Part shown: positions 1 to 6,117 of the stretch, piece after piece
How positions within the stretch are numbered: position 1 is the stretch's first letter
How the letters are laid out: each line of letters begins with the position of its first letter
Source: a virus
Reading direction: 5' to 3' (one strand)
Length of the DNA stretch: 26,514 nt
IMG/VR virus record: IMGVR_UViG_3300044971_000478
Location: 1-26,514 of that record
The notes under the pieces: generated by a model
Databases searched by the model: none
What the model was told of the DNA's origin: nothing
What the model saw: only the letters and a program-made list of their open reading frames with translations
Position numbers and translations under genes: made by a program

Positions 1-230
1 GCAACTGCTGTTGCACCCAGTGCTTGCTTGGCATAGGCAACAGATGCTGCGCCATTAGATTGTGGTGTAGCACCAAGTGCTTTACCAGTTGATGATACTA
101 GTGTCGCTAGGTCAGCGATAGTAGTTAATGATGCTTCAAGATCTGCTTGATCTTTTGCATATAGATTTACAAGAGTTCCATCAGATAACTTATAGTTAAC
201 CTGAAACTTTGTTGACTCAGATGCAGCCAT
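1..230 (-). CDS. Unknown small phage protein, C-terminus cut by window edge
   Basis: An open minus-strand frame starts with ATG at 228-230 and runs without a stop to the left edge, giving 76 visible residues (begins MAASESTKFQVNYKLSDG). The start directly abuts the TAA stop of the nuclease gene, and AGGAAAATAA lies just upstream, so it belongs to the same operon. The first 25 residues are polar and look like a short beta-rich segment. The rest is rich in Ala, Thr, Ser and Leu and probably helical. I see no catalytic motif and do not recognise the family. Its place behind a Cas4-like nuclease suggests a replication or recombination accessory protein, but that is only inference from position. 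Confidence 0.7.
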   Translation of the reverse strand, partial: MAASESTKFQVNYKLSDGTLVNLYAKDQADLEASLTTIADLATLVSSTGKALGATPQSNGAASVAYAKQALGATAV

Positions 231-1190
231 TTATTTTCCTCCAGTTTGTTTTATTGTTAAGCGAAGTGAATCAGGTGCTTCCTTCTTTGGTACGAAGCCA
301 AGCAACTTTTCTACCTCTGTTGCATCAACAGTACTCCTGCCGGAAACTGTTGTCCAACTTACCTGGATACCACTAGATGTAGTTCCAAGTAAACCTTCAA
401 AGCTAGTGCGTAAAGAATCTTTCTCTTTCTCTAGCTCTTTGATCTTGTTATCTAACTGTAAATAAAGTAATGCGTTCTTGTCAACATCTGCATCCGCAAT
501 GACCTGTTCGTCAATTGCGATACGTTCTTTTTTTAGACCAACGCATCCCATCTCACCAGACTCATCATAGTATTTACAGTAACTCTTACAGAAACTTTGA
601 TCACGCTCTGGCTCTGGTGCTTCCGTTGACTCCTTGATAGCAGCCAACCAGTTCAATGCTTCCTCTGCAATAGCTGGATCATATGGTTCAGAATGAACCT
701 TAACATCTCTCTCATCACCATCACGGGCAATGGCTACAAGATTAACATTACGAGGTTTCCCCTTCCCCGACTTGTCAAGCAGATAGCCATACACCTGCAC
801 TTGCCAGCGCTGTTGTTGCGATGGGAAGTAGGATAGATTCTTAACCTTAACGGTTTTCCAATCTATCACATCTCCAGTTTTAGGTACGAATAAATCTATG
901 TGGGCTTTCATACCGTTGTATTCAACCTCTGTTTCAACCCAGTACTTCTCACCTTTAGGATCTGCTACACCGATAGCATCCTCAATAGCAGCGTGGATAG
1001 CAGTACCCATAATGGCAGCGAGTTTCATCTCATTGTCATTGGTTTCAGGTTGATCGTTAAGACGATACCAAACCTTACGCCGACATCCACCTAACTCCGA
1101 TGGACCAATCTGCGCTTGCTTAGACCTTGCTCTACTGGCATCCTTAGCTCGCAGTACTTCTAGTAATAATTCTTTTGGATCAGTCATCAT
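231..1190 (-). CDS. Cas4/RecB-like PD-(D/E)XK nuclease with predicted Fe-S cluster
   Basis: Likely DNA exonuclease of 319 aa. The PD-(D/E)XK core is readable: GTAIHAAIE with H66, then D99 in the AHIDLF strand, then D110-x-K112 in DVIDWKTV, followed by a QxxxY motif at Q130-Y134. Four cysteines (C36 in GGCRRKVWYR, then C201, C205 and C216) are arranged as in Cas4 and AddB, where one early Cys and three late Cys bind a 4Fe-4S cluster. Residues about 220-270 look like a coiled coil. The gene overlaps the previous one by 11 bases. Two ATGs are adjacent at 1190 and 1187 and AGGAG lies about 9 bases upstream. No cas1 or cas2 and no CRISPR array is near, so this is a phage replication or recombination nuclease rather than a CRISPR adaptation gene. 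The C-terminal 50 residues have no match I recognise. Confidence 0.88.
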   Translation of the reverse strand: MMTDPKELLLEVLRAKDASRARSKQAQIGPSELGGCRRKVWYRLNDQPETNDNEMKLAAIMGTAIHAAIEDAIGVADPKGEKYWVETEVEYNGMKAHIDLFVPKTGDVIDWKTVKVKNLSYFPSQQQRWQVQVYGYLLDKSGKGKPRNVNLVAIARDGDERDVKVHSEPYDPAIAEEALNWLAAIKESTEAPEPERDQSFCKSYCKYYDESGEMGCVGLKKERIAIDEQVIADADVDKNALLYLQLDNKIKELEKEKDSLRTSFEGLLGTTSSGIQVSWTTVSGRSTVDATEVEKLLGFVPKKEAPDSLRLTIKQTGGK

Positions 1191-1479
1191 CTGTTAACAT
1201 CTCCTCTATTGACTCAAGGTTTTCTTCTACAGTTGTTTCTACATCATCGCCAAAATTGTCCATAATATGATTTGTTATAGCCCAAGTTAAATTATCTATA
1301 GATTTTAAAACAGAATCAATAAAAATCTGAGGCCAATCATCACCTCTTAATTTTAAAGATTCTATTAATGCAATTAACTTTGCCTCTTCATAATCTGGTT
1401 TTTTATTAATACTCAAATCCATTAGTCCTCTTTCATATGCCTCATTAAGTGCGAACTGTAATGTCTTTTCCATAATCAA
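1180..1479 (-). CDS. Acidic hypothetical protein
   Basis: A 99-aa protein that I do not recognise. It is mostly helical, with no Cys, and ends in a strongly acidic tail (DDVETTVEENLESIEEMLTDDD region, residues about 78-99). A compact acidic protein of this kind could mimic DNA or bind a basic partner, but no motif proves this. Its start overlaps the stop of the HslV-like gene by 4 bases and its end overlaps the nuclease start by 11 bases, so the three genes are translationally coupled. A second ATG two codons downstream (MIME) is an equally possible start. I would treat it as an accessory of the nuclease or the hydrolase only on the basis of position. Confidence 0.72.
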   Translation of the reverse strand: MIMEKTLQFALNEAYERGLMDLSINKKPDYEEAKLIALIESLKLRGDDWPQIFIDSVLKSIDNLTWAITNHIMDNFGDDVETTVEENLESIEEMLTDDD

Positions 1480-2048
1480 ATTCTATCCTGAGTTACAATT
1501 TGTACTGGGAGGCCAGTGTTTACATCAAAGCGTGTTGCACAAAGGATTGCTTCCTCAGCAAAATCCTCTGCTAGTTCTAAGCCCCAGGGACCAGATGCTC
1601 TTTGCTTACAAGCGTATAGATAACCGGTAGCAAACTGACCACCAGAACCTATAGCGTATAGATCTGAATCATTCTGAATAAATGACATATCACAAGCTAT
1701 ATGAAATAGATTTCCATTAAAAGATATTAGGTAGTCAAAGCCACCATCTTTCTTATCAACATTAGCCCAGTCATAACCACCATCAGTAAATGCTTTGATG
1801 ATAGATGGAATTACTTTCCTACCCATATGTTGTACTGGATCATCGCTACCTTTAAATGCAGGTGGCTTCCAGTTGTAAGAAAGAATATCTCCTGGTCTAG
1901 TATCACCAGTAATTCCTATTAGATACTTACCGACTTCAACTATCTTTGGTGTAGCTGTTGAGATAGTGCGTAAGTTATCTTCAGTTATCTGCGAATCTGC
2001 AGCAAGTACTACTACTTCATCGGTTTGTATACCAACGAGTGTTGTCAT
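1476..2048 (-). CDS. HslV / proteasome beta-like N-terminal-nucleophile hydrolase
   Basis: Probable threonine peptidase of the HslV/20S proteasome beta fold, 190 aa, close to the size of HslV. I choose the ATG at 2046-2048 rather than the upstream one at 2081, because it is preceded by a strong AGGAGGGG Shine-Dalgarno and gives MTTLVGIQ. After Met removal this exposes Thr1-Thr2, as in HslV and beta subunits. Matching features follow: Asp17 in LAADSQ, Lys34 in ATPKI (canonical Lys33, one residue later), ITGD, the AIGSGGQFA signature around Ser134, and RFDVNTG near residue 174, where the family has its Asp. No HslU, ClpX or Mpa-like ATPase is visible in the window. It heads a minus-strand operon with the acidic protein and the Cas4-like nuclease. 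The role could be turnover of a host or phage protein, or a non-proteolytic Ntn fold. Fold assignment is firm, substrate unknown. Confidence 0.85.
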   Translation of the reverse strand: MTTLVGIQTDEVVVLAADSQITEDNLRTISTATPKIVEVGKYLIGITGDTRPGDILSYNWKPPAFKGSDDPVQHMGRKVIPSIIKAFTDGGYDWANVDKKDGGFDYLISFNGNLFHIACDMSFIQNDSDLYAIGSGGQFATGYLYACKQRASGPWGLELAEDFAEEAILCATRFDVNTGLPVQIVTQDRI

Positions 2049-2071
2049 TACCCCTCCTATGTCTTGAGATA

Positions 2072-2080
2072 AGTATAGCA
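2072..2080 (-). promoter_or_regulatory. Extended -10 promoter element for the HslV-like operon
   Basis: On the minus strand this reads TGCTATACT, an extended -10 (TGn plus TATACT, five of six matches to TATAAT). A start point near 2065 would leave a leader of about 17 bases that includes the AGGAGGGG ribosome site before the ATG at 2048. No good -35 hexamer lies at the right distance, as is common for extended -10 promoters. It is one of two candidate promoters in this divergent intergenic region. Confidence 0.4.
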
Positions 2081-2105
2081 CGACACGCCACGAAGGGCTT
2101 AATGC

Positions 2106-2134
2106 TTTATACTAGGCAGAGAATGTCGTTACAA
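2106..2134 (-). promoter_or_regulatory. Sigma70-like promoter for the HslV-like operon
   Basis: On the minus strand TTGTAA (2134-2129), a 17-base spacer and TATAAA (2111-2106) form a classic housekeeping-type promoter, with four of six and five of six matches to consensus. It points into the HslV-like, acidic and nuclease genes, with a leader of about 50 bases. It overlaps the possible plus-strand -10 at 2130-2135, so the two divergent promoters could compete for polymerase. Confidence 0.45.
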
Positions 2135-2135
2135 T
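2130..2135 (+). promoter_or_regulatory. Possible -10 of the zinc-ribbon gene
   Basis: TACAAT matches the -10 consensus in five of six positions and sits about 62 bases before the ATG of the only plus-strand gene. No good -35 is present at 16-18 bases. Support is mostly positional: an isolated plus-strand gene in a minus-strand genome segment needs its own promoter between 2049 and 2197. Confidence 0.25.
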
Positions 2136-2165
2136 ACCGAGTGTGAACGAGGTAAAACGGTACAG

Positions 2166-2185
2166 GCGCTACCCTCAGGTAGCGC
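2166..2185. promoter_or_regulatory. Perfect 8-bp hairpin in the leader of the zinc-ribbon gene
   Basis: GCGCTACC (2166-2173) and GGTAGCGC (2178-2185) are exact inverted repeats around a CTCA loop. There is no U-run on either side, so it is not a typical terminator. It ends 12 bases before the ATG at 2198, and no clear Shine-Dalgarno lies between. It could be an operator, an RNA element controlling translation, or an mRNA-stabilising 5' stem. The structure is plain to see; the function is inference. Confidence 0.55.
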
Positions 2186-2197
2186 AACGGTAACAGT

Positions 2198-2437
2198 ATG
2201 CGGCTCCGTCTACCAATCCTGCGTAAAAACAAGGAAGACTTACCTCCAAAATTCGGTACAGATCTAAGGTCCTTAGGACCACTACACGCCTGTCCTTGTG
2301 GCTCCAAGGTCTTCTCTATCCTAGCTACCTTTGATAACTTTGAGATCTCCTGGTATATGTTAGATGCAACCTGTGCTAACTGTGGTAATTTAATAATTGT
2401 TCCTTGTCCAGTAGATGATCCAAGCAGGGATATTTAG
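2198..2437 (+). CDS. Small zinc-ribbon protein, the only plus-strand gene
   Basis: A 79-aa protein with a treble-clef or zinc-ribbon-like metal site: C32-P-C34-G and C59-A-N-C62-G, plus C70. The N-terminus is basic (MRLRLPILRKNK) and the middle is beta-rich. I prefer it over the opposite-strand frame at 2107-2307, because the paired CxC and CxxCG motifs are unlikely by chance and the opposite frame has no recognisable content. The gene diverges from the HslV-like operon and converges on the late operon, from which it is separated by a minus-strand terminator. No good ribosome site is visible before ATG 2198. Zinc ribbons of this size often bind nucleic acid or RNA polymerase, so a transcription regulator is possible, but the exact family is unknown to me. 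Confidence 0.7.
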   Translation: MRLRLPILRKNKEDLPPKFGTDLRSLGPLHACPCGSKVFSILATFDNFEISWYMLDATCANCGNLIIVPCPVDDPSRDI

Positions 2438-2441
2438 ACAT

Positions 2442-2473
2442 AAAAAAAGAAGCCCCCCTGTTTCCAGGGGAGC
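2442..2473 (-). terminator. Rho-independent terminator ending the late/lysis operon
   Basis: The minus-strand RNA forms a 9-bp GC-rich stem with one mismatch (2473-2465 with 2460-2452, loop of four bases), followed by CUUC and a run of seven U (complement of the A-run 2442-2448). It sits 28 bases after the stop of the holin-like gene and closes the long minus-strand transcript. On the plus strand the A-run precedes the stem, so it should not stop transcripts from the zinc-ribbon gene efficiently. Confidence 0.82.
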
Positions 2474-2500
2474 CTCTGTGTAGCCTCGCAGTATTCTAGT

Positions 2501-2689
2501 TTACTCTGAGCCTCTACCAAATTCTGAGGCTGATGGATCTAACCACTTCAATACTGGACCTGCTAGGCCTGCTAATGCTGCTGCTCCTAGTTGCTTAGGA
2601 TCTTGAATACCGCTTACATACAGTGCAACTGCTGCTGCTGCTGCTGCTCGGAACCAAGTTAATACTACTTGCTTGAACTGTGGGTTCAT
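2501..2689 (-). CDS. Holin-like small membrane protein
   Basis: A 62-aa hydrophobic protein and last gene of the late operon. It has two likely membrane segments: about residues 7-26 (VVLTWFRAAAAAAVALYVSG) and about 34-50 (LGAAALAGLAGPVLKWL), joined by a short IQDPKQ turn. This small two-segment layout, placed right after an endolysin, fits a class II holin that permeabilises the membrane at the end of infection. The Ala run is coded by a GCT/GCA trinucleotide tract (about 2627-2650). It begins 11 bases after the endolysin stop, with AGGAGTAATAA just before the ATG. The family call is by size, topology and context; another membrane role cannot be excluded. Confidence 0.7.
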   Translation of the reverse strand: MNPQFKQVVLTWFRAAAAAAVALYVSGIQDPKQLGAAALAGLAGPVLKWLDPSASEFGRGSE

Positions 2690-2700
2690 TTATTACTCCT

Positions 2701-3213
2701 TTATTTTGTTTTGCTATGCAACTTGCAACAGGTGCAAACTGCAGGTTTTGCTACTGGATAAGCCTTCTTCGCTGGTGTTGGTGTAACGGATGCAACTAAT
2801 ACCTTTAAAGGATTAGGTTGATTCATCCACCAGAACCAAGGTGAAGTGTCATTTCCAGAACCATCATTGATAGAGATATGAAGATGCTTATTATGGGGAT
2901 TGCTACCACTGTATTTACGATTGCCTTCTTTTGCTCTTTCCTTAGACCAGATCTGTCCTTGGAAAATTAGGTACTTAACTCGCTCATCTTCTTTTAACTT
3001 CTCAAAGATCTCAACACAATCAATACCATTCTTAGGATCGTGGGTTAAATCAACAGCGAACCCAGTGTTATGATCTGAGTTAGCACTTTGTTTTAAATGG
3101 GCTGCCGATGGTAATAGTCCATCCGATGCCTTCTTGCGTAACGGCTTTAACGCTGTCGCTTGACGAAGCACTGCTATTGCAGCAGGTGTTGCTTTCTTTG
3201 CAAGTATTTTCAT
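2701..3213 (-). CDS. Endolysin, M15-type zinc peptidase
   Basis: A 170-aa protein with the peptidase M15 (D-Ala-D-Ala carboxypeptidase / L-Ala-D-Glu endopeptidase) zinc signature: H48-x6-D55 in SDHNTGFAVD and H110-L-H112 in NKHLHIS. It should cleave the peptide part of peptidoglycan. No signal peptide is visible, so it probably needs a holin. The C-terminus after residue about 135 is a Pro/Ala/Lys linker ending in CTCCKLHSKTK, with three clustered cysteines that could form a small metal-binding or wall-binding tail. The start overlaps the stop of the upstream membrane-protein gene by 4 bases (ATGA). It sits between two predicted membrane proteins in a lysis cassette. Confidence 0.85.
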   Translation of the reverse strand: MKILAKKATPAAIAVLRQATALKPLRKKASDGLLPSAAHLKQSANSDHNTGFAVDLTHDPKNGIDCVEIFEKLKEDERVKYLIFQGQIWSKERAKEGNRKYSGSNPHNKHLHISINDGSGNDTSPWFWWMNQPNPLKVLVASVTPTPAKKAYPVAKPAVCTCCKLHSKTK

Positions 3214-3479
3214 TTGACATCCTCATCCTTTTTCTTACTCTTCAGTCCATTGGCAGATACGATTCCTGCAAGGGTTCCAGTAAGGAACACAGACAGGGTT
3301 GATACTAGATCAATAGCAGCTTTATCATTTGGTGCTTGCTCACCTAAAGGTTGGGTAATAAACAAGAACGCATACAATAAAGAAAATACTGAGCCAGCAA
3401 ATACAATTGCTAGAATGATTCCTATAGATACTATTAACCTAGCGTGTAACTCTTCAGCGCTTAATCGTTGACGTGTCAT
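3210..3479 (-). CDS. Two-segment membrane protein of the lysis cassette
   Basis: An 89-aa protein with two strong predicted membrane helices, about residues 15-40 (LIVSIGIILAIVFAGSVFSLL and following) and about 56-78 (IDLVSTLSVFLTGTLAGIV region), and a highly charged C-terminus (LKSKKKDEDVK). Topology and its 4-base overlap with the endolysin gene suggest a holin or antiholin. Since the 62-aa gene downstream is also holin-like, one may act as pinholin or antiholin. It overlaps the end of the lipoprotein gene by 26 bases. I cannot assign a specific holin family. Confidence 0.75.
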   Translation of the reverse strand: MTRQRLSAEELHARLIVSIGIILAIVFAGSVFSLLYAFLFITQPLGEQAPNDKAAIDLVSTLSVFLTGTLAGIVSANGLKSKKKDEDVK

Positions 3480-3663
3480 TGTATCCCTCCGGTAATAAGT
3501 CTTTAGTACATTGTCCGTAGGCTATACATTCAGGAGGATTGCACTCAGGCTTTTCCCAATTTTCAAACTCTTGGCACGGGTATCTCATCCAACCCTGATA
3601 GCCACAACCCGTTAAAAAGGCAACGCTAGTTACGATTAAGAAGGATGCGGTAAATTTCCTCAA
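3454..3663 (-). CDS. Small phage lipoprotein, possible o-spanin-like
   Basis: Predicted 69-aa secreted lipoprotein. A basic start (RKFTAS), a hydrophobic stretch (FLIVTSVAFLTG) and lipobox LTGC give a signal peptidase II site. The mature part has the Cys-rich pattern YPCQEFENWEKPECNPPEC, which resembles short lipoproteins I know from many aquatic phages. I choose the TTG at 3661-3663 as start, because GGAG lies 7 bases upstream and the signal peptide begins there. The ATG at 3711 has no ribosome site and would put 16 extra residues before the signal. The gene overlaps the membrane coiled-coil gene by 38 bases in another frame, as in Rz/Rz1 spanin pairs. Lipoprotein is secure, spanin role is inference. 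Confidence 0.75.
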   Translation of the reverse strand: MRKFTASFLIVTSVAFLTGCGYQGWMRYPCQEFENWEKPECNPPECIAYGQCTKDLLPEGYNDTSTIKR

Positions 3664-3823
3664 CCTGGCGCTCCAATCTATCAACGGAATCTCGGAGGCT
3701 AGAGCCTCCATTCGGGCGAAGCTCTGATAGATAATGCTTTACAAGGTGTCTTACTCCCATTGCTAATGCACCGACTATACTTATTATAGATACGGTTAAT
3801 CCAGCCCATTCATTCGGGGACAT
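3626..3823 (-). CDS. Membrane-anchored coiled-coil protein, possible i-spanin-like
   Basis: A 65-aa protein with one N-terminal membrane helix (about residues 6-28, AGLTVSIISIVGALAMGVRH) and a short C-terminal coiled coil (about 42-62, SLRDSVDRLERQVEEIYRIL). The motif KHYLSELRPNGGSSLRD links them. An N-in membrane anchor followed by a coiled coil and overlapped by a lipoprotein gene matches the architecture of an inner-membrane spanin, though it is much shorter than lambda Rz. It could equally be a holin accessory. It is the first gene of the lysis cassette and starts 10 bases after the stop of the 736-aa tail gene, with a GGAGAG element in between. Confidence 0.72.
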   Translation of the reverse strand: MSPNEWAGLTVSIISIVGALAMGVRHLVKHYLSELRPNGGSSLRDSVDRLERQVEEIYRILLNRN

Positions 3824-3833
3824 TCGTTCTCTC

Positions 3834-6044
3834 CTATACGGTCCTGATAGTTACGATTAGATTGCCACCGTAACCGGAGAATCTTCTATCGCTTGGGGTT
3901 TTATTTACAAAGTCCATCTCTTCAATCAGCCCAATGAATGACTCACCAGTTCTGAAATCCTCTACTCTAATGGTATCTCCAAGGTTTTCAATCTGTTCTA
4001 ACTCTGTCATACGATCATAAGCTGATCCTTCATAACCTGTTTCAACTCCGAAGTGATCGCTCTCGTGGTCGTAGCAGACCAATGGGAACTGAATCAAACG
4101 CTGACGAGGAATAGCAGGTAGTGCTTTGATCTGATAACCAGTAAACAAAGGACCCTTAGATGTATCAGTAGTTGATCTAGTCAGGGTAAAGTTAAAGCCC
4201 ATATACTCTTGAGCACCGATTGGGTAGTTGATATTAACCTCAGGTGTAGTACCACCTTGAGTAAAGGTACCGATACGGAAGAAGTTATCAGATGAATCAA
4301 TAGAATCAATATTAAATCCACCATTAGTATTATCTACACGAGCTTGTAGTAACTTAAAGATCTTACCTTCTAGTGTGTTGTATCGGATATAACCACTACG
4401 CAAGTAACCCTCTGCTAATAACTCTGATGCAGATTGAATATAGATATTACCGTCAGCACCATTACCAGCATTACAAAATGACAAACGATTAGTATCGCCT
4501 AAGAAAGCACAGGTTGTTGTGTGATGCCCTAAGGTATCTGCTGGATCGTATAGATCCCAGGCATAAGCAAAGATTAAACTCTGTCCAAACTGTGTGCCTA
4601 GATCAATACGGGTAACACCTGCTTGTCCATCAACACCAGTTGCTGCCCATATGTATCTATCTCTAAAAGCAAAGTCATAGACTGGCTGAGTTGATTCAAA
4701 TAGTAATGGACCGTAGTTAATAGATCCATCCTGATCAGAGATCGCGGCAATACGAACACCTAGGCTAGTACCAATAGCCATATAACCTAGATAGTATGAG
4801 ATCTTAAAGCACTTCTCTCCTACTGGTAACTCAGCAGCAGTAATAGCTGAGGTAAGAGTTGGCATAGCGCCAGCAGTAGTAAGGGTAAACTTATAGATAT
4901 TAGATTGGATACCGCTATATCCTGATACATAAATAGCAGCACCAGATGAGGTGATACTAGTAAAGATATGGTCAGCATCATTATGAGAATAAACCGCAGC
5001 AGGTAATGATGTAGCAGTTGAGGCAAACTCATAGATCTTGTCATTGACTGCCATAATCAAACGCTCTTTGGTGTACTCAATAACAGCGTTAGTTACGGTA
5101 ATGCTGTTCTCACTAATCATTAAGGTAGGTGATATAGAGCTATCATCAGTTAGCAACTTCTTATATACTCTTAATCTTGGAGTACCGCTATTAAGTACGT
5201 TGGTAACCCAGTAGGCAAATACACCATCATCACAGATAGCAAATACTGGGTAGTCTGACCCTGAGTTATAATCAATAAAGTGGATAACCTCAGCAACACC
5301 AGTTCCTACTGGAGATACAGCAGTTGATGGTACATCAGTATTAGTCTTAGCATAGGTAAAGGTAGTAGTAGTAGGTACTGCAGTAATCCTATAGGTACCA
5401 TTAAAGGTAGCATCTACACCAGTAATAACAATCTCCATACCAATACATAACCCGTGAGGTGCAGTAGTAGTAAGTGTTGCTACGTTAGATGTTAAAGCCT
5501 TGTTGCTAATAGATACTGTAATTCTTGGGAATACTTTATCAACATCATACTCATCGGCTAGTAAGATACCATCATAGGTATTACCACTTGTTGCCCATTG
5601 GATTGATCTAGAGAACTGCCAAGGTCTACCGTTGGTATTAATACCACCAGTAGTAGTATGGGTATCAAATACAGATGACAATAATGTGGCTTGTCCTCTA
5701 GTCCAAACATCTACACCTTTAGATTCGGTGTACTGGAAACGAAGTGACTCATCGTTAATAGGTTCAAAGAACTTAATGCCTTGTCCAAAGTGGAATGAAC
5801 TCTGTGAGCGTAGCCACCAACCAGTAAGTGTCTGCTCACCAGGCTCTCTAGTCTGGTCAATCTGTTGCTTACGATACTGCGCTGTTACTCTGCGATAAGG
5901 TGTTTCATCGGAGGCGTTAACAAAGAATGGTTGTCCAGCAATTGCTATGTCGTATGCGACACCAGTAGCTGAGTAGTTGGTAGAACCAGCAGGATTGGAT
6001 AACGGTACCGGTATCCGTTCGGTGATGTCACTGCCATAAGCCAT
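3834..6044 (-). CDS. Large tail protein
   Basis: A 736-aa, beta-rich, Thr/Ser-rich virion protein. Residues about 175-253 form a compact domain (ITVSISNKALTSNVATLTTT ... TFNGTYRIT ... TTTFTY) of a type often found in phage tail proteins, apparently Ig-like. The centre has repeated short strands with WAATG and AYAWDLYDP, suggesting a propeller-like or blade-like fold. The C-terminus (NLGDTIRVEDFRTGESFIGLIEEM) resembles the ends of tail-tip or baseplate hub proteins. It is probably a tail-tip, nozzle or receptor-contacting structural protein. Start ATG 6042-6044 has a good AAGGAG seven bases upstream. A terminator precedes the gene, so readthrough or a separate promoter must supply it. No enzymatic motif is seen. 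Confidence 0.75.
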   Translation of the reverse strand: MAYGSDITERIPVPLSNPAGSTNYSATGVAYDIAIAGQPFFVNASDETPYRRVTAQYRKQQIDQTREPGEQTLTGWWLRSQSSFHFGQGIKFFEPINDESLRFQYTESKGVDVWTRGQATLLSSVFDTHTTTGGINTNGRPWQFSRSIQWATSGNTYDGILLADEYDVDKVFPRITVSISNKALTSNVATLTTTAPHGLCIGMEIVITGVDATFNGTYRITAVPTTTTFTYAKTNTDVPSTAVSPVGTGVAEVIHFIDYNSGSDYPVFAICDDGVFAYWVTNVLNSGTPRLRVYKKLLTDDSSISPTLMISENSITVTNAVIEYTKERLIMAVNDKIYEFASTATSLPAAVYSHNDADHIFTSITSSGAAIYVSGYSGIQSNIYKFTLTTAGAMPTLTSAITAAELPVGEKCFKISYYLGYMAIGTSLGVRIAAISDQDGSINYGPLLFESTQPVYDFAFRDRYIWAATGVDGQAGVTRIDLGTQFGQSLIFAYAWDLYDPADTLGHHTTTCAFLGDTNRLSFCNAGNGADGNIYIQSASELLAEGYLRSGYIRYNTLEGKIFKLLQARVDNTNGGFNIDSIDSSDNFFRIGTFTQGGTTPEVNINYPIGAQEYMGFNFTLTRSTTDTSKGPLFTGYQIKALPAIPRQRLIQFPLVCYDHESDHFGVETGYEGSAYDRMTELEQIENLGDTIRVEDFRTGESFIGLIEEMDFVNKTPSDRRFSGYGGNLIVTIRTV

Positions 6045-6066
6045 TGGTTCTCCTTAAAATAGGCAT

Positions 6067-6097
6067 AAAAAAATGGACAGTTTAACCTCGGTGTCCA
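6067..6097 (-). terminator. Rho-independent terminator between fibre genes and tail gene
   Basis: Minus-strand RNA reads TGGACA, a 12-base loop and TGTCCA (6097-6092 with 6079-6074), followed at once by seven U (A-run 6067-6073). The stem is only 6 bp, so it may be partial. It lies just after the stop at 6118 and before the 736-aa gene, and would lower expression of the tail and lysis genes relative to the fibres. Confidence 0.62.
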
Positions 6098-6117
6098 GGA
6101 GGAATTGCTAACTTAAA

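Noticed and set aside
231-1190. Reading the Cas4-like gene as part of a CRISPR-Cas adaptation module
   Set aside because: No cas1, cas2, effector gene or direct-repeat array is present, and the neighbours are phage genes.
2178-2220. tRNA-like D-arm and anticodon-like sequence upstream of and into the zinc-ribbon gene
   Set aside because: TAGCGCAACGGTA resembles a tRNA D-arm and AATCCTGCG resembles the end of a T-arm, but the D-stem and anticodon stem do not pair, no GTTCRA T-loop is present and no acceptor stem closes. The first part is better explained by the 8-bp hairpin and the rest by coding sequence.
2107-2307. Minus-strand 66-codon frame opposite the zinc-ribbon gene
   Set aside because: It covers the promoter and hairpin region, has no ribosome site and no motif, whereas the plus-strand frame has paired zinc ligands.
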